Shown here piece by piece: positions 47,170 through 58,200 of a DNA stretch of 64,000 nt. The stretch is from positions 291,468 to 355,467 of the forward strand of contig MU119235.1 of assembly GCA_014904845.1 (NCBI GenBank). Direction: 5' to 3'. A program made the position numbers and the translations under genes. Below the pieces are notes generated by a model, which was not told the origin of the DNA, searched no databases, and saw only the letters and a list, made by a program, of their open reading frames with translations. The stretch's first letter is position 1. Each line of letters begins with the position of its first letter. This DNA is from Acephala macrosclerotiorum (taxonomy: Eukaryota; Ascomycota; Leotiomycetes; Helotiales; Mollisiaceae).

Positions 47170-47205
47170 TTTTGGTGTGTCACGAAATGCTGCAGCCCCT
47201 GGTGG
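47170..47205 (-). repeat. Right terminal inverted repeat of the transposon
   Basis: 36 bp; read on the minus strand it begins CCACCAGGGGC and matches the left repeat except at the eleventh base. Confidence 0.85.
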
Positions 47206-47429
47206 ACTCTCTCACTTTACACATCTCTTTTGCATAAAGGATAAATCAACGCTGTGAGGTTTACTCCTAGATATATGTATGTCTCGAGCTTGACTTACTA
47301 GCTCTTCCTAAAAGAAGTCTTGAGCCTCCAAGTTGCTGTATTCTGAAGCGCAACGCATTAAATGTTCTTAGTCTCCACATAAGCTCTGCTTCCTACCCTA
47401 GTAAACTTCTTCGTGGCTTCTTTGACGCA

Positions 47430-49041
47430 TTAAACTTTCGCACCAAATTCCCAAATGACATTCTCCCATCCCGGTCGCCTTCTGATCTTGATCTTCAGCG
47501 CCTTGCCCTCTTCGCTCGGACCTGCAACCCCAAATTTGGTCTCCATACCGGCTGGTATTCTGACTGCATTTCCATCGAGACCCACGATCTCAAACCCGAG
47601 CAGAAACACAGCTAAAGCGCCCACAATCTCTGCAAAAGCAAAGTCTCGTCCTGGACAGAGATGTTTACCGCCACCAAAGGGAATGAAAGCTCGCTTCTGC
47701 TTCTTGGTCACTTGCATCCATCTTTCTGGTCGGAACAATTCAGCATTATCACCCCATATCTCGTGGGATAAGTGTAACATTCTAGCTGGGGTCATGACCA
47801 GGCTTCCTTTCTTGAGTAAATATCCTTCCCGATCGTGTTTTTCGTTCCCGTCTCCACCAAGAACCATATCCTCGCGGACGATTCTTGTGCCTGGTTGCAA
47901 GTTCGTAAGCCTCATAGTCTCGTGGTATGCTGCTACCAAAAGTGGACATCTCTCATGAAATTTTGTATGATCGACCCGAAGTGTGCGTCTTACTTGGGCA
48001 TCGCCTATAGATGTGACAACTCCTGATTGCTCGAGGTGGGTTCGCAGGTCCGAGACCAGCTTGGGATGGGAGAAAATGTAGACCACGGACCAATACAGAG
48101 TTGGAATTGCATTGGTAGTGGCTACGAACAGGAGGCCGAGTTCCGAGTTAGCAATCTCCTCCATAGGAATGCCGTATGAGAGGTTCACTTTCATTCGGGA
48201 TCGTACCAGAGCAGAGACGGAAGGATGGTTGAACTTGTTTGGATCTGCATAATATTGACGGAAAGCAGCGTGGACTTGACGTTGAGAGACAAGTGCTCGG
48301 CGTGTTGGAGGGAAAAGGTTCGCAATCCATCGTGGCATGAGCATTATGGGGATTTGGTAGGCGTCGAAATCCCTGAGTCCCATCAGCATGTACTATTCAA
48401 GGGATCTTGAGGTACAGAAATCTAGCATACCAAACAGCTTGGACCAAGCTCGAATTCTGAAGGGGGTGATGAATACCGAACAATGTCTCACAAGTCGCTT
48501 TCGTGAACGCGTCCTGTAACCAGTACCACACTTTCCTCTCTTCAAAATTTTCGGAGATCTCGTTCGTGAGAGAAGATACCTTGTCCAAAACTCTAGCGTT
48601 CATGTTCCACAGCGCCAGTCCTGGAACCAGCTTCTCATGCATGATCGTAGTGGTATCTCGGAGATAATGATTGGGCTTGCCAGGCTCGTTACCGTAAGCT
48701 AGCCTCAGAACATTCGGACTGTCTCCAACCATAGAGCTGACGATGTCTGCAATAATAGGGTCGAAAGGGAGGTCGCGGTGTCGATGCACAGCCGAGACGA
48801 GATTCAAATCGGTGATGATGTAGATTTTGTAGTTGAGTATAGAGATGGTGAATATCGAAGATGAGGAGAGTTTATCGAAGTAGAGGATTCCATGCTTAAC
48901 GATTTTGACTATGTGGCCAAGAGAGAGAATGCGAGAATTTACGAGTGGTGGTTCGCGGTGATCTTGTTTCTGAGAGAAATGGTAGAGGAAGATGTAGAAG
49001 AAGAGTAGAAGAATACCAGTAGCTAGGAGTACAGAATACAT
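47430..49041 (-). CDS. Cytochrome P450 monooxygenase
   Basis: Two exons, 49041-48431 and 48372-47430, joined in phase 2 over a 58-bp intron, give 517 residues, the usual P450 length. P450s insert one oxygen atom into substrates using electrons from a reductase at the endoplasmic reticulum. Residues 1-21 are a membrane anchor (MYSVLLATGILLLFFYIFLY). The I helix reads LLFVATTNAIPTLYW, with N-x-x-P in place of the usual acidic-Thr pair. The K helix has ETMR (ExxR), followed by FRPERW and the haem motif FIPFGGGKHLCPGRDFA, where Cys is the iron ligand. The unusual I helix recalls the CYP7/CYP8 group, whose fungal members include sterol-like and oxylipin-related enzymes; this grouping is tentative. 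The stop lies 225 bp from the transposon. Confidence 0.9.
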
Positions 49042-49800
49042 CTTGGTATAATATGCTGAGCTGCTGTCAATAAAAGATCTTGGATAATAATGGGAGATGA
49101 GTTGAAGTGTTCTGGTTTGTCGTGAGCAAAGAGCGAGAAGTCGCTTCCGGAACCGGAATATTAAATGATGATTAGAAGAGCCAAGAATATTTGGGATGAT
49201 AAAAGACACTCACCAAATTGGGCAACAAAGATATTTCGCAATTCACTCTCGCAAGTAAGCTTTTGCGCTGTTGTATTCACGGCGGCGGTATGCCACGAAT
49301 GCCCAGTATGTCCCTCGGCATCAGTCTACTTGCGTCGTCACCCTGGGCACAACGTCGTGTTGTGTTCAGCTCCATCCTTGTGTGTTGATGCATGATTGGG
49401 AGCAAGTGTTATCTCCCAAGCGTTCTTCATTGGACGGTAGGGTTGACGGTCAAAAGAGTGTTTCCTCACTGGAGGATTGCGGTCTATGAATAGTGTCAGA
49501 GGAAAATCAACGTGCGACAGACACTGAAGTCTGTCTTCGCCATCCAAGAAGCTTATATTTGTGCGAAAAGGAAATCAATCTCATCAAAATTGAACTGGAG
49601 CCTCACTCGTGTAAGCTTATGAAGCGTTTTGGAAAATTTCCAGGAAGTTGTCCCAAGTGATCGGGCCTGCATGCATGCGGTCTCGTGTTAACGTAATACA
49701 AAAACGTGTCCAACGCTCACCTGATATATGACCCGATACTCTAATCGACAAGCAATAACAGACGATTTCTATTAGTTCGAGTCGTACATGACGAAACTGC
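49042..49800. other. Intergenic, upstream of the P450
   Basis: Promoter side of the P450 gene and 3' side of the broken receptor gene. No coding region supported. Confidence 0.45.
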
Positions 49801-50752
49801 TTACACCCATTCTTGCTGAATTTCTTTTGCCGACTTCTGAATTGAGCTTTCGGCCGGGAACTCGAAACCCGACATCCGTTTCGATCGTCTCCGTATCCTG
49901 GCTATACTATTCCATGTCGATTTTGTGGTCGACTTGGCTGTCTTGTAGAGACTGGGAATGTATTTGAGGATAAGTGGTCGTAGAGCCGGAAGACATGCGC
50001 AGATATCAGTTGCGGCAGACTCTATCACAGACCAGATGAGAACATTCACATCGTCCCCTGAATCAGGTATTAGTTTGTGAAGTTGTTTTGCGGAGAACGA
50101 ACGCTTACAAGTTATATCGTATGAGGTATCGACTTGGGCGAGGTACTTGAGTCTAGTCACACAAGCACTGTGGCAGATCAACTTTGAGCACTTGAAAACT
50201 TTCAAAGGTACCTTGGACTTACAATGAGCCGACACCGAACATGAGCACCAAACCAATCCTTTTGTTCAGAGGAAGTTGCAGTGTGTTGAGCCGAGGTAGC
50301 GGAAGTATTAAAATGACCAAGTCCTCGAGGGAAAGCGGCACCAGCATAATCGATTGCCCCGAGATTGGCGCAATGATCGTCAACTGAACGATCCCATACT
50401 GATCGAACAGGAATGCATTGGAACAACACAACAAAAATGAAGACAACGCCATGAAGGCCTACAAATCCCAGACAGGCTCTGATGATGCGTTTGAACTTTT
50501 CACCTCGAAATACGCGGTGATATCAGAGGAGCAGTGAGGCCCTCGCGGCGACTTGGATGATGATGTATACGATTTGGAGGACCCAGAACACCTATACGAT
50601 TCAGCTTGCACTTCGCGATATCTAGTTTGGAGATGAACCTTTAGTAATAATTGTGCATTCCCGATGGGCACATTCCTGAAATGCTTGCCGAACTCCTTTA
50701 ACCGAGATCCCGTGCCAAATCCTATCCCTGCCAAAATCCTATTCAAAATAAC
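49801..50752 (-). pseudogene. PTH11-like (rhodopsin-type) membrane receptor, truncated and broken
   Basis: The frames together follow the fungal rhodopsin-domain/PTH11-like membrane proteins. These are seven-helix proteins of the plasma membrane, some of them receptors. Pieces in order on the minus strand: FGKHFRNVPIGNAQLLLK (near 50670), VLQIVYIIIQVAARASLLL, a TGA, YHRVFRGEKFKRIIRACLGF, a cysteine-rich loop with SVDDHCANLGAIDYAGAAF, then LVILILPLPRLNTLQLPLNK in another frame. After splicing follow TRLKYLAQVDTSYDIT and NVLIWSVIESAATDICACLP with ALRPLILKYIPSLYK. Plausible introns are 50222-50168 and 50108-50058. A frameshift lies between the Cys loop and helix motif, and a stop lies after ASLLL. 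The first two helices are missing: the gene runs into the AT-rich tract at about 50.75 kb. It ends at TAA 49801-49803. Confidence 0.75.
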
Positions 50753-52002
50753 TTCGAAATTTAATTATAAATTAACCGCTTTATATTTTAGCTTGAAATT
50801 CACGGGAGTGTATTATCATTTATTTATTATATTTAAATCGTTTTAATAATTAAATATTTTTATTTTTATTTTTATTTTATCGAAAAAATTTTTTTTTATT
50901 AATCGTTTTATTAAAAAATTACGTGCGCTAATAATACTATTGGCTCGCTAATTAGTTGCTAGCGCTATCGGCCATTTTTGCCTTAGTACTAATAGCGCTA
51001 ATACGGTGTTAATAATATTAATTTCAAATTTTAATTAAATTTATTAAACGCGTATTAAAATATTAAATTATAAAATTAAAAATTATAAAAATTTTAATAT
51101 TTTTCGTTAAAAAACTAATAATTACGTTTTATTTAATTAATTATTAAAAATATTAAAATAATAAATAAAAATAAAAAATAAAAATATTAATATTATTTAA
51201 AATTTAATTATAAAATTAATTAATTTAAATAAAATTTATTAATTTTATATATGAATAATTATATAAATATTATATAGAATCGTTTATAATTATTTTATTA
51301 TAATATAATTATATAATATTTAATTATAATATAATTATATAATATTTAATTATAAATTAAATTTTTATTTATATATAATTTTTTTTATAAATTTAAATAA
51401 ATAATATAATAATATTTTATTTAATAATAAAAATAATAAAAATAATAATTTTTTTTTATAATAATATAATAAACGATTATATAATAAATAATATATTATT
51501 AATCGATTAATCGATTAATTATTATAATATTTATTTTTATTATTTTTTCAAATATTATAAAAAATTATTATAAACGTTATAATTGTTATAAAATGCAATT
51601 ACGTACTATATATTTATTTTTAATTCGACGTTATTAATCGAGGTTTAAAAATCGAATATTCGTTCCAATTTTTTTTTTTTTTAAATTTTAATAATAAAAT
51701 TATTTTTATTTATTTTTTAATTCAATTTTTTAATAATTTTTTTTTATAGTATAAAATTTCTTTTTTAAATTAATACGACAAATAATATATTTATTTTTTA
51801 AAATATTAATAATTGAAAAAAAAATTATATTTAATTAATTCGATATATTCGATTTCGTTTAATATTTACAAATTTCGAATTTTTTTCGATCGAGATTTTA
51901 TTTATTAATAAAATATAACGAAATACTATAAATATTAATTAAACGAAAAATTAAAACGACGAAATTCGAATTTAATATAATTAAAAAAATCTAATTCGAA
52001 AA

Positions 52003-52088
52003 ATATTAATATAAAAAAAAACTTAATATTAAACTGTTTATTCAATATTAAAATTTTTATTTTTTTATTAATAAATTATATTTTTTTA
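52003..52088. repeat. Direct repeat in AT-rich tract, copy 1
   Basis: About 85 bp beginning ATATTAATATAAAAAAAAAC. Matches 54126-54210 by eye, with differences mainly of the C/T and G/A kind plus a 2-base gap. Confidence 0.6.
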
Positions 52089-54125
52089 ATTTTTTTTTAA
52101 TCGAATTAAATATATATTTTTTTAATTAAAAAAACGAATATAAATATAAATAAAAAATATTTAATTAAAAAAATATAAAAATTTATTATTATTACGTGTT
52201 TTTATTATTTAAAATCGAAAATAAATTTTTTGTTTTTAAATTTAATATTTATAATTTTCAAACTAATTAAAAATCGAATATTCGAAATATTAAAAATATT
52301 AAAAATATTAAAAAAATCGAAAAAAAAAAAAACGTAAAATATTAAAAATATATTTTAAAAATAATTTATTTTTCAATAAATTAAAATTGTATTAAATCGA
52401 TATATACGTAATATTCGATATATTAAAAATTTAATATATTCGTTTTATAAAAATATATTAATAATATAAAAAAATCGAATAATTTAATAAATAATTAAAA
52501 TTAAAATTTAAATAATTATATTAAATTAAAAATATTAATAATAATTGTTTATAATAAATTAAATATATTTATTTTTAATATTATTATTTCAATAATATAC
52601 GATTAAAAATTAAAAAATTTATTATTATTAAAATAATAATATCGATAATAAATTCGAAAATAAATTATTAAAATATTGTAAAATTGTTTATTTTTCGAAT
52701 TAAACGAAAAAAATAACGAAATTATTAATATTATCGATTAAAAGTTCGTAAATTCGTAAATTCGTAAATAAAACTCGAAATAATCAATTGAAATACTCGT
52801 ATAACGTTAACGTATTATAAAAATTATTAATAATAATTCGAAAATATATCGTAAATTTATAAACGTAAAAAAAAAAAATAATAAAATCGAATTAAATTAA
52901 TAAAAAAAAAAATAATCGAATAATAAAATTTAATTTAAAATATTATTAAAAAAATCGATTATTTAAAAATTAAAATAATAGTAATATTTTGAAAATAAAT
53001 AATTAATTTAATTTATATAAAACTTTTTATATAAATTTTATTAAATTATTAAAAGTAATATATATTAAAAAATTTTAAAATTTTTTTTTTAAAATTTAAA
53101 ATTAATCGTTTTGAATAATAAAACTCAAAAATTATTTTAATAAATAATTAATATTTTTTATACAAATATTTTTATATGAAATTTATTAAATTTTAAAATA
53201 ATAATTTATTTCGCTTATTAAAAATTTTTTTTTTTTTTTTAATAAAATATTTAAATTATCGTAAATTAATAAATTTAATAAAAGTTTTCTTTACAAAATA
53301 AATAAATTATACAAATTATTTTATTAAAAAATTTAATTAAAAATTTTTATATTATTCGAATTAAAATATAAATAAATATATTCGTAAAATTCGATTATAA
53401 AAACAATTAAAAAAATAATTAATTTATTTGATCGTATAATCGTAAATTTATAATTATTATATTCGAATTTTATAAAATACTCGAAAAATTATTTTTATTA
53501 AAATTTTTATTTTTAAATTTTTTTTAATAATTTTTTATAATTGCGAATTTCGTATTATATTTAAAAAATTAAATTTTTTTTCAAATTTTATAAATATTTA
53601 AAATTTTTAATAGTTTTTTTTTTTAAAAAATTCGATCGTAAAATCAATTAATTAAAAAAAAATAATTTCAAATATTATATTATATTTAAATTTTTTTTAA
53701 AATATTGAAAAAAATTTAATATATTATATTAAAATCGAAAATTTTTAATAATTTTTTTTTCTCGAGAAATTTATCAAATTATTATAAAATATTTAAATAA
53801 TTATTTATATAATTTTAAATTTCGTATTATATTCGAAAAATTTTAAAAAAGTTTTTAAATTTTATAAAATATTTAAATAATTATTTTTAATAATAATAAA
53901 TAAATTATAATTAAATATTTATTATTAATATATAATAAAATATAAAATTAAATAAAATATATTATATTACGATATTTTAAATTTTTTTTAATATAATTTT
54001 AAAATTTTTTTATATAAATTAATTTAATAAATTTTTTTTTTAAATTTTAATTATTTTATAAATAAAAAATATTATAAATATTTAAAAAAAATTAATATAA
54101 TCGTAATATTTTATTATTTATTAAT

Positions 54126-54210
54126 TAATATTAATATAAAAAAATTTAATATTAAATTATTTATTTAATATTAAAATTTTTGTTTTTTTATTAATAAATT
54201 ATATTTATTT
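54126..54210. repeat. Direct repeat in AT-rich tract, copy 2
   Basis: Second copy of the sequence at about 52003-52088, lying immediately left of the palindrome at 54213. Confidence 0.6.
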
Positions 54211-54212
54211 GA

Positions 54213-54467
54213 TTTTTGTCGATTATATAGAGATATTTATTAATAGATCAAACGCAAAAGATAAGAATCTAAGGTTTATACTTTGCAATTATTGTAATCG
54301 TTGTTTATTCTAATAGAAGGTGCGCAAGAGTTAAGAGATATAATCTCAACTCTAGCGCACTTTCTACTAGAATAAACAACGATTACAACAACTGCAAAGC
54401 ATAAGACTTAGATTCTTATCCTTTGCGTCTGGCCTATTAATAGGTATCCCTGTGTAACCGACAAGAA
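54213..54467. repeat. Imperfect palindrome with 127-bp arms
   Basis: Left arm 54213-54339 and right arm 54341-54467 are reverse complements with roughly 20 mismatches; the centre is at 54340 with almost no loop. Matched cores include GATAAGAATCTAAG, TTGTAATCGTTGTTTATTCT and GTGCGC. Nearly all mismatches put A or T in the left arm where the right arm gives G or C, so the left arm has been more heavily mutated. It forms the left edge of the normal-composition island. It could be a transposon end pair, an inverted duplication, or a hairpin-forming site. Confidence 0.8.
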
Positions 54468-54962
54468 TTGCGAGACTATCTTCGATCACATGATTGTCCG
54501 GTGCCTACAGACAGAAAGCCAATCTCTGCGAACCTACAAAAGGTTATTGAGAGAGAGGATTACGATTGGGTAAAGGCAGTCGAATTTCAACAATCAATGA
54601 AAGGAGAATCTCAACAATCAACGAAAGGAGAATCTCAACAACCAACGAAAGGAGCGATAGCAACACTACAAGACCAGCTTATAGACCGTCGTCTAGATCG
54701 TCAAAGAGCCTTGTTGAATCGCAAAGAGGCCCTTCTTGATCGCCAAGAGGCCCTTCTGAATCGCCAGGAAGCTCTATTACAAGACACTTTTCAACTCAAC
54801 AACCGAAGACAGCAAGGACAAGCACTACCAATGCAAGCACTTATGCAAGCACCTATGCAAGCACCTGTGCAAGCACTAGCGCAAGATCGACAATATCAAG
54901 GGTACTTGTCACCCTATTTACAACAGAGCGTATCGGCTTATCTCAATTACTCTAAGTGGTAA
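54468..54962 (+). CDS. Gln-rich ORF with three internal repeats, in AT-rich tract
   Basis: Open frame of 164 codons in the island; the first codon shown is TTG and the open frame extends back to about 54444, so a true ATG start is not visible and the piece may be the 3' exon or a fragment. N-terminal part: NRQELRDYLRSHDCPVPTDR, reminiscent of a SAP-like helix-extension-helix. Then three different tandem repeats: 24 bp x3 (54588-54659, QQSMKGES type), 21 bp x3 (54711-54773, LLNRQEA type) and 12 bp x4 (54828-54875, QAPM type). It ends YLQQSVSAYLNYSKW. No family recognised; a fragment of a mobile-element protein is a fair guess. Composition is far from its surroundings. Confidence 0.45.
   Translation: MRDYLRSHDCPVPTDRKPISANLQKVIEREDYDWVKAVEFQQSMKGESQQSTKGESQQPTKGAIATLQDQLIDRRLDRQRALLNRKEALLDRQEALLNRQEALLQDTFQLNNRRQQGQALPMQALMQAPMQAPVQALAQDRQYQGYLSPYLQQSVSAYLNYSKW
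54588..54659 (+). repeat. 24-bp tandem repeat, three copies
   Basis: Units at 54588-54611, 54612-54635 and 54636-54659 start CAACAATCAA(T/C)GAAAGGAG with few changes; in frame, so the protein gains eight residues per unit. Confidence 0.85.
54711..54773 (+). repeat. 21-bp tandem repeat, three copies
   Basis: Units at 54711-54731, 54732-54752 and 54753-54773, each coding a seven-residue LLxRxEA-type unit, which would favour a helical coiled coil. Confidence 0.8.
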
Positions 54963-55200
54963 GGAAAGAAGTGCCAGAAGAGTAGAGTGGTCGGCAATAG
55001 AGTGGAAAAGCGTTGATGTTTTGGTGTTTTGGTGCTTTGGTGTTGTTGCTGCCTGGTTTGTAAGGCCAAGAAAAGGGGAAATCCCTCAATCTCGGCCCTT
55101 ATAAACTCCGATCGGCACTTACAACCCCCGATGAACTTCGAGAACAACGCTAGTTTATTAGCGCTGTTTTCAAAGTTTAATTACGTGGTTTTCTTGATTA
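54963..55200. other. Right part of the normal-composition island
   Basis: No coding region. Contains a G/T-rich stretch (TTTTGGTGTTTTGGTGCTTTGGTG, about 55018-55041) and ends with a gradual return to AT-rich sequence near 55170-55260. Confidence 0.5.
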
Positions 55201-58200
55201 TTTTTTGAATTATTAGAATATTAGCGAGTTTTACGTAATAACGATTTACGATAAAAATAAAAAATAAAAATATTAATTTAATTTAATTTAATTAATTATT
55301 TTAATAAAAAAAAAAAATTATTAGTATTAAAATAATAATTACGTGTAATATTAAATTGTATTAAAACTAGTTTTAATTATATTAAAATTAAAATTAAAAT
55401 TTTTAATTTTTACGTATTTTTTATTAAAATAAATAATAATTATAATAATTATAAAATTTAAAATTTATTTATTCGCGAATTATAAAATAAATATAAAAAA
55501 AAAAATTATAAATAATATATTAAAAAAATATTAAATTAAAAATATAATTTAAAATAATAAAAAAAATATAAATAAATAATTTTAAAATATTAATATTAAA
55601 TATTTTTTTTTTAAATTTATAAATTTTTTTTTTATAAAAATATAAAATTTTTTAATAATAAATTTATTTATATTTAATTTTTTCAATTTTTAAAAACGTT
55701 TTAAAAATAAATTTTTTTCAATTTTTATATTATTAAAAAATAATATTAAAATTTAAATTATAAAAATAAAAAATATTATAAATAATTTTTATTTAAAATT
55801 ATATTAATTAAATAAAAATAATAAAATTTTATAAATTATTTTAAATTATATTTATAAAATATATTATAAAAATTTAAATTATTAATTAAAATTAATAAAA
55901 TTAATTTTAAAATAAATATATATAATATTAAATAATTTTTTATTATAAATATATATCGAATTAAAAAAAAATTTATTTTATAAAATTTTTTATTTATATT
56001 TAATATAAAACGTTTAATATTTATAAACGAATAAAAAAAATTATTAAATTCAATAATTTAATTACGAATTCGAATATAATTTTATAATAATTTTAAATTT
56101 TTTTAATAATTTTATTAAAAATAAAAAAAATAAAAAATTTATATTTGAATATTTTAATTAAAAAAATTAAAAATTATAATAAACGAAATTTTATTTTAAA
56201 TATAAATAAATAAAAATTTTTATTAAAAAATTTTAATTTAATTAAAAATTAAATAATAATTAAATTAATATATTATTTTTTATTAAATTAATTTCAATTT
56301 AAAATATTGTTTATTAAATTTATTAAATTGTAATTAATTTAAATTCAAATTAAAATCGTTTAATTAAATAATAATTTATTTATTAAATTTTTTTAAACGT
56401 TATTAAAAATAATAAATTTAATATATTTTAAATAAAAATAATATAAATAATTATTTAAAATTTAATATTATTAAAATTATTTAATATATTTATATTTATT
56501 TAAAAATTATTAAAATTCGAATAATTTATTAAAATAAAATTAAATAATATAAATTTAAAAATTTTTGAAATTAAAAATTAATTTTTATATAATTAAATTT
56601 TAAATTGTAATTCGATAATATTTTTAATTTTATTGAAATAAATTTAATATTTTATATAATATAATTAAAAATAAAAAATAAAAACAATTATAATTTTAAT
56701 TTAATTATTATAATTAAAAAAAAAATTTTATTTCAAAAAAAAAAAAAACGTTTATTATCGATTTATAAACGAATTTTTTTATTTTTATTTAACGTATATT
56801 TTATTTTATAAATCTCGCAAAAACGTTTTTATAAAAAATTTTAAAATTTTCAATTTTAATAATTTTTTTTTGATTTTAAATTTTATTAAATAATAAAAAT
56901 CAATAAATTAATAATTTTTTTAATATTTAAAATAAAAATATATTATAAAATTTTATATTATTAAAATTTTTTTTTTTTAAAATTTTTATTTTTTATATTA
57001 AATTATTATAATTAATTTAATTAATGTAAATTATTTTATTTAATATATAATTTTAAAAAAAAAGATTTTTAAATTTTTTTTTAAAAATTATATAATAATA
57101 AATTAATTAAATTATTATATTTAAATATTTCGATTAAATTTAAATAAAATCGTTTATTATTAAAAATATTAATATTATATATATAAAAAAAAAATAATAT
57201 TAATCTTTAAAACGAATAATTAATTATAAAATAATTTTTAATTTTTTTAATATTAATTTAATTTTTTATATTTAAATTAAAATTAAAATTTTTTTTTTTT
57301 TTAATTTCAATTTTAATATTTTTTTATATATAAATTAATTATTTTTAAATAAAAAATTAAATATCGCTTTTTATAATATTTTAATAATATTTTATTTATT
57401 TATATTAAATAAAAAATAATTTAAATAAATAATAAATAATAATATTAAAAACGCGATTTATTTTAATTTATTTAACGTTTTAAAATTGGTTTTAAAAAAC
57501 ATCGAAAAACGAATATTTCAAAAAAAAAATTTTATTAAAAAATATATAAAATATATAAAAATTTTTAATAAAAAATAAAAAAAATAAAATTATTATTATA
57601 TTGTTTTAAATTCGATTATAAAATTTTATTAAAATTAAATAATAAATTATCGTTTAAATTAATTTATAATTTATTAAAAAAAAATTATAAATACTTTAAA
57701 AATATATTAATAAAATATTAAAATTAAAATTTATTAAACGATTAAAATTATTTATTATAATATTAATATTTTTTATTTTTAAAAAAAAGATTATTATATT
57801 TTTATATTAATTATTACGAGATTAATAATATAATTATTTCGAATTATTATTTCATTTTATTAATTTTTAAAATTTTAAATCGTTTAAAAAAAATCAAAAT
57901 ATTTATAAAATTAAATTTATATAATATATATTATTTTATTCGAATTAAAAAAAAATATAAATAAATAATAATATTTAAAATACGTTTTAATTTATTCGAA
58001 TATTTAATAGTTTTTTTTAATTTAAATAACGTTTTAATTATTTTTTAAATTTACATTAATTAATATTTAAAAGAATTTATTAATTTATTCGTAATTTTTT
58101 ATTTAAATAATATTTTAATTTATTTTAAAATTTAAAAAAAATATAATTTATATATTAATAAAATATTAAAATAATTCGAAAAATAAAAATTATATATTAA

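Larger units (their letters stand above)
45748..47205. mobile_element. Mariner/Tc1-superfamily DNA transposon, mutated
   Basis: About 1.46 kb bounded by inverted repeats of 36 bp that differ at one base (left 45748-45783, right 47170-47205, both beginning CCACCAGGGG and ending ACACACCAAAA when read inward). One transposase gene fills the inside on the minus strand. I could not find a matching TA on both flanks: the bases just outside differ (GA on the left, AC on the right), so a target duplication is not visible or has decayed. Confidence 0.8.
50753..54212. repeat. AT-rich, RIP-like tract (left part)
   Basis: Starts within about 150 bp of the receptor remnant. Composition falls to a small fraction of G+C, and most remaining C bases are followed by G (ttcgaa, acgt, tcgt). 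No reading frame of note. A patch of more normal sequence lies at about 50925-51015. An 85-bp sequence at 52005-52090 recurs at 54126-54210. Confidence 0.85.

Noticed and set aside
50850..55270. Possible inverted similarity between the two borders of the left AT-rich block (ATTAGCG...CGATAAAATAAAAATAAAAAT type)
   Set aside because: Low-complexity AT-rich sequence gives such matches by chance; not convincing by eye.
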